The position numbers and the translations under genes were made by a program. A stretch of DNA of 64,000 bases from NCBI GenBank assembly GCA_963681505.1, contig OY811971.1, positions 3,937,711-4,001,710 on the forward strand, in the 5' to 3' direction. The notes under the pieces were generated by a model that searched no databases, was not told the DNA's origin, and was given only the letters and a program-made list of their open reading frames with translations. Below are positions 35,801 through 46,304 of the stretch, piece after piece. Each line of letters starts with the position of its first letter. Within the stretch, counting starts at the first letter, position 1. The stretch is from Eunapius fragilis (taxonomy: Eukaryota; Porifera; Demospongiae; Spongillida; Spongillidae).

Positions 35801-38800
35801 AAAAGTCACAGCAAGTGTTTGGTGAGACACATCTGGCCAAAATTGCCCTGGCATTCTGCCTCATGAGGGTGAGGCTGAGGCGACTGTAGATGCCCGACAT
35901 AACCTCATTCAGAGGTTTTGTAAAGAAATGTTTTAGTAATTATGTAAAGACGGCTATCATTCTCTATAGCTAGTCCCTGTACAAAGTCAGGAGTATAATG
36001 GTGGTCTTGAAAAAAGCTCAGAAATCTGTACTGCAAGAGTGTCCATTGGACCTCCACCAGTGGATACCCTTGCTAGCTCCATCAAGGGACTTCCACACCA
36101 CTACAAGGCCACTAGTGGATGCTGTTACCTCCTCCACATCAGGCCTTCCATCTCAACCCCTACTCCACATGGGATTCCCCACCCCTATACCAGCATATAC
36201 ATCCCCCCATTTCCACCTCCACATGTAGACACCACTCCAAGGACACGAATGGATGCCCCTTGCTCCTCCACATCAGGGCACCCTCTTTTCCATAAATATC
36301 GCACTTCCATGTTGGGGCACCCCTTTCTTCCATTCCATCCAGTATACCTCACTCCTCCACAAAGTATATCCCTCCTTCAGAACTGCATAGCAGTTATATT
36401 GCAGGTATGAGAATGCTGAATAACACCACTAATGATTTTATTTCAAAATAGTCAGGTTATTATGTACCTAACTCTCATCTCATGAAGAAAAAAACTAATA
36501 ATAATAAAGAGCTAGGGTGGGTTTGCGTCCCCATGGTGGTTGAGGCATATGGTGCGTGGGGGACAGAAGCAATGGAGTCATTTTCACTTCTGGCCTCTGG
36601 CCTTGCAATTAGCTCGAAGGGCTAAGGCTGAGGTCCTGGCTGCCTTATATGGGAGGCTGAACCTCAACCTAGTTAGAGCCAACGCCACAGCCATCCTCTC
36701 AAGATGATTTGTCCCTGACTATTACCTATAGTAGGGTGCATTTATTTATCCTACTGCTGTATAATTGTGTTATATAAGTAAAAATAACATTGTGTATTAA
36801 AATTGCACATGAATACATACATACATACAATTCAGACACATTTATTTTAGTGAATCTACAGTTCTACTTACAAACATAACTAATAAACCTACAGTTCCAC
36901 TAGCCTACCCTTGGACAGTTTCCCTTCCCTAGATGGCCTTTGCCACAGACCTCACCAGGGACATGTTGAGGTGTCCATAAATTTCAGACAACTTTTTGGG
37001 TTTGGGGATGGCCTGGCTGATGGAAAGCAGAGAAGCAAGCCAGGAAAAAACACTCTGAGCCTCCTTCCCCCAATTGCCATACATTTTCACAGCTACATGT
37101 AAGGTGATACATAACCATCCCAACTCCTGGCACCTGGTATCGTTGGCTGCATGCTTTCTGCATTAATGTAATTTTTTTTTAAAAAGATGCTAGATGCCAA
37201 GCACTCAGATGATCATGCATTCCTCTTGCCATGGAAACGTTTGGAAATTGAGAAAGAGAGGTACAATGTGTTTTTTCTCGCTTGGCCACTCTGCTGGCCC
37301 TACGACAAGGTTGACCTAAGTGTACAGTCAGAGACATCTATGGTCACTTCAGCATCTCTCTGGTGAGGTCTGTGGCTAGGTCCATTATTGGAAGGGAGAA
37401 GCATTTGTAGGTAGGTTAGGCGTTTAACTTTTTGTGAATAGTTTATATCTCAATAATAAAAACCAGCCCTACCCCAGAAGGTTTTGTCAGAAATGATAGA
37501 GGACTAACTTTTTGCCAACTTGATGGATTCTTCTTCACATGCCAACAGAGCTCATCTCCTGTCGGTGGCAACCCCTCATTATTCTTCTTGGGGCTATCAG
37601 TGGTCCCTTCAACTAGTTTGGGCTTGCACCTCGAGTCCAATGAGTACCGGATGGCCATAAAGTGGTGGCCAGGACTGGACACTTCAGGTCGATCCATGTA
37701 TCCATTCTGCCCCGATACTACCCTAGATCCACTTGGTCATCATGCTGTGACCTGCAGGCATGAGGGAAATGTTGCCATATGCCACAATTGCTTGCGGGAT
37801 GAGATCTTTGACCTCTGTTGTCGTTCCCACCTGAGCGTTAGTGTAGAGAGAGGCCATGACCTCACTAGAGACCTTGATCATACCAGACCAGCTGACATTC
37901 TTATGGGACAGAGGCAAACCTGCCGCACTGGACATCACCATCACATCACACCTCTGCCCAGCCATCTTAGGTGAGGTCTCATGTCACCAAGCTGGGGCGG
38001 CAGCCTTAGCAGCAGAGGCCCATAAGCTATGATCCAATGGACCCATATGTAGGTTGGTCCTGCATCCATTGGCAGTTGAGACGTTTGGAAATCGGGGCAA
38101 AGAGGTCCATGATGCCATTTCAAGACTGGCATCTCACCTGGCCATTCACCAGTCTTCCCCCAAGTCATGAGTGTTGGCTGAGATCTATGGGCAATTGAAT
38201 ACTGCCCTGATGCGATCCATTGCCAAAGCCATCCTGGCAAAAGAGCTCTTACCATCCTAACTTCTTATGTTTGTGTTTGGTGTTTTGTTCATAAATACTT
38301 CATGTATTAATAATGGTAGCCACTTTCACCATCTCGTTTCTAATTCGCGATTGTCCTCTCACTCCAGAAGTGCACTGGGGGTGGTGGTGAGACTCCTGGA
38401 GCAGGAGCAGGAGACCATGCAATCAGAGTGCTTCCCTCTTCCGTCAAAGGTGTAGCAGCAAATAATTTTCCAGGCTCAAGTTTGCCTAACCTTGAAGATG
38501 TTTTCCTCCTTAATCAGCCCACTCATCGTTTCATACCCTTCAAGTCCCGGCCCGCCATTGCCCGAGCTCTATCATCTGCACTGAGAATAGTCATTCGGGA
38601 GAACTCTGAAGTAGCATGGCTGAAACTATTCATGCTTCCAAAGTGTGTTCTCCCCTCATCACGGTGGAGGGGGCTTCATGACAGACCCCTCTCAATTGAC
38701 ACACTTCGCAACATGTGGATTGAAAACGACCTTACATATCTTTGGAACTTAACCAAATCAAGTGTAGTTTGTCAAAATGAAGGCAAAAGTGGATCTTCAA

Positions 38801-41800
38801 GTAACCAGCATACTAAAAAAAAATTAACCAGGCTGTATCTTTGGGCAGATCAGACATGATGGGGAAAGCCTGTCGTTTCTTGCAGTCTGATGGCATTGCC
38901 CCAAATAATGAAGCAACATGGGAGTTTTTTCAAGCTAAACACCCAAGAGGCCCAGTCCCTTTAGTCCCTGCTACTCACTCTGCACCAGTTACATTAGAGC
39001 AAGACTTTAACATCTTACCTATTCTACACTCCTTCCCCAAGGACAGAGCTGCAGGGCCTTTGGGTCTGCGAGTGCAACACCTGCTGGATGTTGCTAGCAT
39101 CCCACTTCCCACACCTATTTGCCCCTTACTTCTTCAGGTAGTGAACATTTTCATAACAGGAAAAGCCCCCCTTTCTATCGCCAGATTTTTCGCTGGAGCC
39201 AGGATCATTGCTTTGACCATAATCAAAGAGGATTGCCCTCCTGATGTAAGGCCAATTGCGGTGGGAGAGACACTCAGGAGGCTGGCTGGTAAATGTGTAT
39301 GTGCCATCCTGAAGGAAAGGTTTGCAGATTTCTTTCACCCTTTGAAATATGGAGTGGCTTGTCAGGCAGGTGCAGAGAAGGTCATACATTAGGTTAGAGA
39401 TTGTATTGAGGAGCATTGGATGGATGATGATTTCATGTGTTTCAAGGTGGACATGAAAAAAGCATTTACAAACCGTCCTTGAAGAATGTGCCACTTTCTA
39501 CCCAGAGTTACTCCCATGGGTCTCATTACTGCTATGGGTCCCATCCTCTGCTATGGTACCCTCTTGGCAAATTACTTCAGAATTGGGAGTGCAGCATGGT
39601 GATGCCCATCTGGTGTTTCTTTAGCCCTCCACAAGTTGGTGTCTGGCATTGATGCAGATGATGGTTGTCTTGATTTACTGTTACAGGCCTGGTACTTTGA
39701 TGATGGGGTTCTTGCAGGTAGTCGTCCTGCAGTGCTTCGAGTGGTGCATCTGTTAGAGGAGTTGGGCCCCGCTCTGGGTATCCATATCAATCTGACCAAA
39801 TGTGAATTTTTTGGTAGGATGTGTAACCTCCTTCTGTAAGAAGTTCACTCGTGCCTAACCTTGACATCCTTGGGGCACCAATAGGCGATTACTTGCATTG
39901 CACCCACTTCATAAGTGGGAAAATTTCACAAGCTAAGGGGTTGCTATCAGCTCTGGTGGAGGTAGCTGCAGCTGATCTTCATGTGGCAACGTTTCTCCTT
40001 CGGATCTGTGGCAGTTTCTGAAAACTAGTTCACCTAGCAAGAACCACTCCTCCAAGTACTCCCCATGATTCCCTACGGTTCTTTGATGAAGAGGTAAGGC
40101 ATTGTTTCTCCTCATGCATGGCAGTCGACATTCCTGATGTTCATTGGCAGCAAGAACAACTTAGCCTCAGTTTTGGAGGTTTAGGTTTTCGTTCTCTTTC
40201 TCACCATTGCTGTGCTACTTTTTTTATCATTTTCAGGTATCGGTAGGGCTAGCAATAGGCACTTAGTGAGTGCCATTTCAAGGTTCAACATTCTTGTATC
40301 CTCTAGTGATGCCATCACAGTGAGAAGCTATTTTATCCTCTCCTCCTTCCCAGCATGCCTTGGGTAGGAAATTAGACAGTCATATTTTTCACTCAGTTTT
40401 GATGACCTCCTCTCCTGCTAACGAGGCTCGTCTTCTTTCCTCTTCTGCTGCTCATGCTGGCTCTTGGCTGTCAGTTGTTCCTTCTGTTGGTCTTGGATTG
40501 CATCTTGAATCTTATGAGTTCCATACTGCTGTGAAATGGTGGCTTGGCATGAACACTACTGCTAGATTGTCTTGCCCTTTTTGTCCAGACATTGCTTTGG
40601 ACCCACTTGGCCAACATGCAGTTTCATGCAGACATGGAGGTGATGTGGTCATTAGACACAACCGCTGATTTGTGCCGTTGTGCCCACTTATTGTACGAGT
40701 TGAAGTTGGTAGAGGGCTCTTAGGATCTCACAATTATGCACGGCCAGCAAATGTGCATGTTGATGGATGGGATAGGGCTAAGCCAGCTGCCTTTGATGTT
40801 ACTGTCATCTCTCCTCTTACCCCGTTCACCCCGAATGAGGCCAGCATCCATGAAGGAGCAGCAGCCTTGGCTGCCTAGACTAGGAAGCATGCAGCTAATG
40901 ATGCTAGATGCCAAGCACTCGGATGGTCATGCATTCCTCTTGCCGTGGAAACTTTTGGCAATTGGGGAAGAGAGGCCCAATGTGTTTTTTCTCGCTTGGC
41001 CACTCTGCTAGCCCTATGACAAACTCAACCTAAGTCTACAGTTGTCAGAGACAGATATGGTCACCTCAGCATCTCTCTGGTGCAGTCTGTGGCTAGGTCC
41101 ATTATAGGAAGAGAGACAGTTAATTAAAACTTTTGTAGGTAGACTAGGCGTTTAAATTTTTGTGAATAGTGTAGATCTCAATAATAATAGTAACTGTGAA
41201 AAAAAAAATAAAAAGTTCCCCTTCATCTTTCACGCCTTGCCTCTTGCCTGGTGGCTAGGCTAAATTGCTCCAAATCTCATACCACCTCAACACTTTATGG
41301 TAGGCACAACCTGGTTCTTGTCAGAGCAAATGCAAGGGCATCAGCTCTGACATCACGGCTTAAATACTAAAGCTGTCCAATCATATTTGTTGTGTATTTG
41401 GTGTGTGATAATAATAATAACAGTAACTGTGTAGCTTAGATCTGTAATAATGTACACATTCATTTATTCATGTATTCTCAAGTGTATAATTATTATTATA
41501 AGTAATAAAAACATACTCTATGAAAGAATAAGTGTATATAGGATTGAAGGCAATAATGAAGGAAACAAGGGTCTAATAATAAGGAAAAATGGAATTGTCC
41601 TATATTCAGCACACGACTTAACAACATAATGTCCTACAAATGTGTTAAATATTGGGCTATTACATTATCCCTTTATTAGACCCTTGTTTCCTTCCTTTTA
41701 CACCACTACTGCCATCCAATCCTGTTTACCACCAACTTTCTCATTTATTATTGTACAACCTCCTACATGTTAATAAACTTCAGCAATGCATAACAAATTG

Positions 41801-42713
41801 CAATATAAAGTAGTATTTTGGAAGCAATACTTACAAACTTTGTGTAGCTATTGAGTTTCACCTTGAGTGGAACATTGTAGCAGGTATCATAGTCCAAACT
41901 CTGATAAAGGAAAATAAGTTCAAACATGATTGTTTGAGTATGATAAAAAAGAACCACAAACATTTTCTGAATGATGAAGTCTATGCAATAGTGTACATTT
42001 CACAAATCAACCCCCCCCCCCCCCCCCCCTCCTTTCCAACTGTAGTATATTGATGAATCATTATTTCAATTGTCAAATAGGGTGAGTGAATGCAGATGAA
42101 TGGTGCATTTAGTAATCCTTATTGCATGTGAAAAGCTGCTTGTTTTAGTTAATATATTTTCATTTTTATGTCAGTTTTGATCATCATGAATCAGAATCCA
42201 ATCTCATGATGCTCAGCGAGCATAAACAAGAACTGTCACAGGTTTGATCATGCTGAGCTTTCGTTAGGTGTAAAAACATACAATTGATCAGTATAAGGAA
42301 CTATTACAGCTATTTAAAATCAAACTCCATGGGGCCAAGTTTTTAACCATTGCCCTGGAATGAAATTGATATAACAATTATAACTTGATTTCATCAGATA
42401 TGTAGTTCCAATGAAATTTATGGTAATATATATGGTGTCAGTACATGCTGGCAATGTACAATATACAGGATGGTGTCCACAAACAAAAAAGTATGATAAA
42501 GCATTCATTTGTGGACACATTGTATACGCATAAATGTGTGTGAAACAAGTCGATATTCGAGGAGTAATAATGACTACATCTAAACATGATTATTACTACT
42601 TTCTTTATCATTATTCACCTCATATTGAGTGGTCTTAGTCTTCATGCCATCACCTTTAATTTGGTAGACATCTGCATCGCCATCAGCATTAATACTCTCT
42701 TCAGGAATGACTC
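14823..42713 (-). CDS. CLCN6: CLC-6-like chloride/proton exchanger (21 exons recognised)
   Basis: Exons: 42619-42713, 41835-41900, 33461-33593, 32180-32286, 30123-30179, 29988-30057, 29215-29282, 28603-28667, 28506-28552, 28367-28452, 28129-28251, 27379-27536, 26956-27055, 25977-26112, 25738-25900, 18967-19147, 18482-18588, 17921-18425, 16678-16785, 15416-15541, 14823-14894 (stop). GT/AG sites and phases are consistent. The total is about 857 codons, against 869 residues for human CLC-6. The product should exchange Cl- for H+ across late endosomal membranes. Visible family marks: SLDYDTC before the membrane part, GSGVPE (anion-selectivity loop), GIEGPM with the gating Glu, [30 protein letters not shown] with the proton Glu, [19 protein letters not shown], then two CBS domains. 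The long CBS1 insert and [12 protein letters not shown] match CLC-6 better than CLC-7. Oddities: the usual Lys of GKEGP is Ile, and the following HSGS is FMGG. The initiating exon is not settled; 43,552-43,567 (MLFLMG) fits in phase but is only a candidate. Confidence 0.93.
16990..17090. repeat. TG-rich microsatellite in a CLC intron
   Basis: Imperfect (TG)n with gtgtgtgcatgtg periodicity in the intron 16,786-17,920. The rest of that intron shows no feature. Confidence 0.8.
17921..18425 (-). other. CLC exon coding CBS domain 1 and its long insert
   Basis: This is the largest exon of the gene. It begins with the CBS1 start ([20 protein letters not shown]). About 105 residues of low-conservation, charged sequence with a basic cluster ([13 protein letters not shown]) and Ser/Thr sites follow. 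It then returns to the conserved strand [12 protein letters not shown]. Human CLC-6 also has a long insert here while CLC-7 does not, which is the main reason for the CLC-6 assignment. The insert may be phosphorylated or bind partners (inference). Confidence 0.85.
19380..21346 (+). mobile_element. LINE copy with restriction-like endonuclease (family A), broken
   Basis: Reverse transcriptase motifs are visible in separate frames: [12 protein letters not shown] (motif A), [10 protein letters not shown] (motif B) and FYLDDGTLW (catalytic YLDD). Downstream come a C-x2-C-x9-H-x4-C finger (CQHC..HGLSC) and a C-terminal region whose family A relative at 35,012 reads [20 protein letters not shown]. 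This looks like the PD-(D/E)xK endonuclease of R2/NeSL/CRE-type LINEs. The reading frame changes near 20,020, 20,350 and 20,995, with stop codons after the YLDD motif, so the copy is dead. It lies antisense to the CLC gene. The 5' limit is approximate. The 3' end meets the gypsy fossil at 21,347, and 24,517-24,560 may be its displaced 3' UTR. Confidence 0.75.
21347..24516 (-). mobile_element. Ty3/gypsy LTR retrotransposon fossil, broken
   Basis: Read on the minus strand, the parts come in the usual order: gag-like region (about 24,361-23,610) with a cysteine zinc-knuckle region near its end, protease/RT region with [12 protein letters not shown] and [10 protein letters not shown] (about 23,090-22,720), and integrase C-terminal part (about 22,500-22,140). 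A short terminal repeat beginning TGTAGTGTTTGTGACC on the minus strand is present at both ends (about 24,516 and 21,393). The inner copy is preceded by a purine-rich tract. The element is broken, with at least five interruptions, and clearly old. It abuts the end of the family A LINE coding region and probably inserted there. Confidence 0.85.
30180..32179. other. CLC intron, no clear element
   Basis: About 2 kb between the exon ending in TAWE and the exon starting [10 protein letters not shown]. Several open stretches on both strands (for example 31,503-31,760) could be degraded element sequence, but I recognise no domain. A poly-T run is at 31,869-31,880. Confidence 0.4.
34218..34287. repeat. 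Inverted repeat hairpin
   Basis: Arms with cttggtt at the centre pair around a short loop, with outer arms gcaacttatcttgggc..cccaagataagttgc. About 30 bp per arm. It lies in a CLC intron. Confidence 0.8.
34999..35755 (+). mobile_element. 5'-truncated LINE, family A, C-terminal part
   Basis: An uninterrupted frame of about 180 codons runs to a stop at 35,560. It contains [17 protein letters not shown] (end of the CCHC finger), [18 protein letters not shown] and [16 protein letters not shown] (endonuclease core), and [12 protein letters not shown] near the C-terminus. A 3' UTR of about 170 bp ends in an A-rich tail at 35,732-35,755. The 5' truncation falls inside the finger. The intact frame and visible tail suggest a younger insertion than its neighbours. 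Confidence 0.85.
36515..36790 (+). mobile_element. LINE 3' fragment, family B
   Basis: Encodes only the last ~65 residues ([19 protein letters not shown], then [16 protein letters not shown] and stop), followed by a short 3' UTR. Severely 5' truncated; preceded by an ataataataa stretch. Confidence 0.75.
36908..37170 (-). mobile_element. LINE 3' fragment, family B, reverse orientation
   Basis: The minus strand reads [20 protein letters not shown] and ends [13 protein letters not shown] before a stop near 36,929. It is the only fragment in this intron pointing this way. It meets the next, forward fragment tail to head near 37,170, giving a small inverted pair. Confidence 0.7.
37185..37410 (+). 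mobile_element. LINE 3' fragment, family B
   Basis: Begins after a T/A-rich run with gatgctagatgccaagcac and is nearly identical in layout to 40,897-41,130. The readable part is [27 protein letters not shown], with an internal stop. It is a 5'-truncated copy of the same subfamily as 38,330-41,180. Confidence 0.75.
37470..38265 (+). mobile_element. 5'-truncated LINE, family B
   Basis: Carries the finger [20 protein letters not shown] and the endonuclease region with HTRPADIL, then a C-terminal part ending at about 38,260. The reading frame shifts at least twice (around 37,590 and 37,950), so it is not functional. Confidence 0.75.
38330..41180 (+). mobile_element. Longest family B LINE copy, broken
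   Basis: Contains, in several frames, an N-terminal segment (about 38,428-38,860), an RT region with [15 protein letters not shown] (39,240-39,300), FKVDMKKAF (motif A, ~39,440), a motif-B-like GVQHGDA (~39,590) and YFDDGVLAG (catalytic motif C, ~39,695). The finger [20 protein letters not shown] (~40,590) and the endonuclease segment [20 protein letters not shown] (~40,750) follow. At least six frame changes or stops separate these, so it is dead. An A-rich tract at about 41,198-41,212 may be its tail. Confidence 0.8.
41213..41400 (+). mobile_element. LINE 3' fragment, family B
   Basis: Starts just after an A-rich tract. It encodes [30 protein letters not shown] and a stop near 41,370, the usual family B C-terminus. 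Only about 50 codons remain. Confidence 0.65.
41545..41745. repeat. Foldback repeat, related to 13,386-13,490
   Basis: gaaggaaacaagggtctaat at about 41,558 is the inverted copy of the same sequence at about 41,678-41,698. The right half matches the repeat downstream of the CLC gene. Confidence 0.7.
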
Positions 42714-44090
42714 CTATAAGCTGAATATTCTAAGTACATACTCATGGTAAACTTGGCAACAATATTTAAAAGGTTTGTGCATATCAATGATGAGTGCTGC
42801 CTTTTTAAAAAGCATATTCAATGAACAGAATGTCACCTTTTTTATACAGAATCCTTCATTGGCAAGTATCGCAATACAAATTTAGTTGAAACAAGCATGC
42901 AAAATGCATTTATCCCTCCATTCTTGGCATTCATGAAAAACAAAAAGCATACCCTGTAATGTGATTTCAACCTTCTTCCTGACATTTTATGTAGTTTCCT
43001 GTCACTTTGCTTCCAGACCTGTATATTTGGTGGGGAGGTTAATGAGGTAATGATGCACTTGCTGTTTATGGGTGTGCTTAGCAAAGCAACTATAGACAGA
43101 ACTTTGCATTATGACAGTCTTCTATTCCAAGTAAGGCATCAATGATACACATGCTTATAACCTTAATTACATTTGTTGCAGCAAGTACATAGTTGGTTAA
43201 TATAGCTTAAAGCTAAGCTATCCCTGATTTGGTAAAGCCTTATGATATTACATGAACACTGTAAGTCAGATGTACAATCAGAGAAAATTCTGGTCCTCTG
43301 TGATGACCTTGTGGCTGCCTCCTAGTGTGGAACCCTTTGAGCCCACCGGGTCCAGGTTGCACTTATGGCTATAACATACTCTGACTTAACTGGATCCTCT
43401 GCATCCAACTTGATTGCATATTTTTGGGGGGCATGTAACTCGTTTTTTGCTTTTCCCGTTATTCAGCAATTCTCGAAAACCTGTACATTCGAATTGATTT
43501 ATGTTCTAAGAAACAAAATTTGGATTCTTCAATATGCTATGTAATCTTACCCATGAGGAATAACATGGGGAAATAACAATGCTAGAGACGCTGGCCTTAG
43601 CGGAGAGCTATGGACACTCTAGAGAAAGGATGGTCACTTGGACGTTTGAGATGCCTGCCAATGTTAGTGAATTGATCGAGAGCATCTCCAGTAGCCACCG
43701 GGATAATCCGAACATTATAAACTTGCGGCTTCAATCCTAGCGTCCCTTAGTGGCATGTACATGTAAGGCTGTGGCCACACAAGTGAAGTCCCAAAAAAGA
43801 CAATAACCAGAGTTCCACGGTTGCTTACCTTGAAATGAAGCACAGTGTTCTAACCCTTGAACTGCACTAAATAGTTACACGCACCATTTCATAAATGCGT
43901 GCTGGTTGTGATAGATATTTTATTGATGGTATAAGGGCACGTCGTGGTCACAAAAAAGGTTTTCAAAATACTTATCAGTTGTTAGGCTAGTTAACTGATG
44001 CATCTTGTGGGACCCTTCCATTGTTAGCATAAGAGGTTATACTGGATGTACAAATGCAGCAGTAAGTTAGGTTAATGTACAGTTAACTAC
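42714..44090. other. Upstream region of the CLC gene
   Basis: The CLC exon at 42619-42713 begins with two bases that complete a codon, so at least one more coding exon lies upstream. A minus-strand ATG at 43,567 gives MLFLMG followed by a GTAAGA donor in the matching phase. It has an in-frame stop upstream. It is very short and could be chance. I see no clear promoter. Confidence 0.35.
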
Positions 44091-44350
44091 CTGTTAGAAC
44101 CCCCCCCCCCCCCCCAACCCCCCCCCCCCTCTCCGCCTCCAACACAATATGGCTGTCCCGAACCACGTACGTCAGGTAAGTTATTTGACCTTGCCAGAAG
44201 TAATTCATGTCAGTGCGATGCGACACAGGTACTTTTTCCTGAAAGACATGGCATTCCTACAAATGTTTGATGGTTACTGAGATACGGTGATTTTAAAAAG
44301 TACGCATTATTTCAATCTCTCGTGTTGGGGGGGAGAGGGGGTTCTAACAG
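44091..44350. mobile_element. Foldback/MITE with ctgttagaacccc ends
   Basis: The left end is ctgttagaac followed by C-runs; the right end is its inverted copy gttctaacag. Inner arms (ctctccgcctccaacac and gtgttgggggggagag) also pair. The flanks are tac on both sides, a possible 3-bp target duplication. Total 260 bp. Confidence 0.75.
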
Positions 44351-45468
44351 TACATGTACATGTATTAAGATCACTTTGATAAAATTAATTGTATTCATTA
44401 CGAATGTGCACTATAGTATAGTATCCAAAGTGGTGAGGTCATGGATGTTACCTTACAGTTGTGGGTTTAAATGTTGTGAATGGTGTGGTATAATTGCTGC
44501 ATGGGAATTGTGGTGCACACACCCAGCAAAAGAGCATCGACATACATTTGCCATCTCATTGAAACCAATACAAGCAAGATGCCATGCATTTCACCATCCT
44601 CGCAACACTCTATGCATGCATGGCATGTAATTGAAACCAAATTAACAGCCAACTTGCCCCATCCAATGCGCTCATCGTAGGCTTAATGACAACATTTTCA
44701 AAAGTTATAGTCAACGGATTTAGACTTTATATTTGACCCACGCATTTCCAACCCGCATCTCGATCAGCCAGCACCTTGCCTTAATATTAAATAGACTAGC
44801 CAGTTGCAGATTGATACTAAATGATAATGATCATCAGTCGCCCCATTGCAACACAGGATTGGCTATTGTATACCAATACGAATACCAAAATCTCCGATGG
44901 CAGACCATGTCAGTGAATGAATTTTACCAGATATGGGCAAGTACCTCCACTTTGTGAAGTAAATTGATTTGCAATATTGTCAACTTAACACCTTGTGGGT
45001 AAACCATTCCACTTTTTGATCACTTTGTACATTTATTTTTAACAGCCACTGTCCCTTTCCGATATTTGTGATGAATCGATTAGTCACTTCAAGGATTCCC
45101 AATAAGGTGTCGGGTGTGCGGCGGCGGAATTAAAAAAAAAAAAAAATCTGTGTGCTTGGTATGAACATCTTGATTTCTTATCCCTAGGTGCCACAAGCAA
45201 GCGATCACTCACCCTGTTTGAGTTTTGTTTTGTTATGTTATGATGCATGCTGCTCCATTCAAACCGCACGTATTATTCCTAAAATACACACACGAAGCAC
45301 ACAAGATGCTGTCTCCACATCAGTATCTGAAGGTGACGTGGTTTACCTTCTTTGAGTGCTGTACTCACCCATCCGTACATCACTAGTACTCGTACTGCAT
45401 GGTACTACATGCAACACACAAATATTGCATGTATTATAGGTGGATTGTTTCCATAATGCTATAGCATG
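44351..45468. other. No gene recognised
   Basis: Short open frames without domain content, and a poly-A run at about 45,130. Confidence 0.4.
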
Positions 45469-45578
45469 CAGTGGCGGATCCAGGCATATTTTAGGCTCAT
45501 TAAAACCGGGCAATTACGGGCATGGGCCCATAATTGCCCGGTTTTAATGAACCTAAAATATGCCTGGATCCGTCACTG
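45469..45578. mobile_element. Palindromic MITE, 110 bp, 5-bp target duplication
   Basis: The ends cagtggcggatccagg and cctggatccgtcactg continue as a near-perfect palindrome through the centre gggcatgggccc. It is flanked by gcatg at 45,464-45,468 and 45,579-45,583. The termini match the MITE at 6,189-6,527. It is essentially two fused ends with no interior. Confidence 0.92.
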
Positions 45579-45785
45579 GCATGGACACGTCACTCACAGA
45601 CAGCTGCAGTTACTCTGTACCAGGACATCATACATTCTAGACTGATGCCCAGCAATACAGCAATCAGGGGTTAGTGTGCTACATGGGCAAGCACAAGGGG
45701 ACATAAGTTGGTCCGCTAGAATAGGATTATTACAATTGACAATGTACTTATTCATTGAGCACCCTGGAGGTGGGACTATCGCAAT

Positions 45786-46304
45786 GACGGGGGGGGGGGG
45801 GGGAGGGGGGAACTCGCAAATGGAGACTTTTCGCACCTCGCAAATGGAGAAAATACACAACATTCATAGCACCTTTACAATAATTGTCAGTTGATACACC
45901 CCTGCGACTTCAGTACCGCTTATAATATTCATAATTCATAATTCATTCATATTCATTTGTAATCCGCCCCTTTTTTCTGTTTTACGAGGCTATGTGTACC
46001 TAATACCCGCCTGTACGCTAACTACCAGTCATAATCTTCAACCTTGCTTTGTTACCGTGGTGGAGGCCTGAGTACCCAAGCTGTTGAAGCTCTTGTTATG
46101 ACTGGAAGTTAGCGTGCAGGCAGGTATTAGGTACACTAGCCTCGTATAATGAAGGTAAGCTATAGAAGTAGGCAGGGCGTGGAGAGGCAAGCTAGCAAAT
46201 AAATAGAAAAAAGGGGTGGATTGCGAAGCATTACGTTTCAGCATATTATAAGCGGTACTGATGACAGTTCTGCGAAAAGTCTCCATTTGCGAGTTCCCCC
46301 TGTA
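45786..46304. mobile_element. Large foldback element, ~520 bp
   Basis: The outer arms are ctcgcaaatggagacttttcgc and its complement, next to G- and C-runs. The inner arms include gtacctaatacccgcctg..gctaac and its complement, plus a pairing ccgcccctttttt block. The loop is about 46,060-46,090. No coding capacity and no clear target duplication. Confidence 0.8.

Larger units (their letters stand above)
33594..41834. other. Expanded CLC intron with LINE graveyard
   Basis: This 8.2-kb intron lies between the SLDYDTC exon and the first membrane-helix exon. From about 34,999 to 41,380 it is almost entirely made of LINE fragments, six on the plus strand and one on the minus strand. The first 600 bases (33,594-34,217) show nothing recognisable. 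Confidence 0.8.

Noticed and set aside
44152-44178. Possible plus-strand first exon MAVPNHVRQ followed by GTAAGT
   Set aside because: It lies inside the 44,091-44,350 foldback element and no downstream exon was found.
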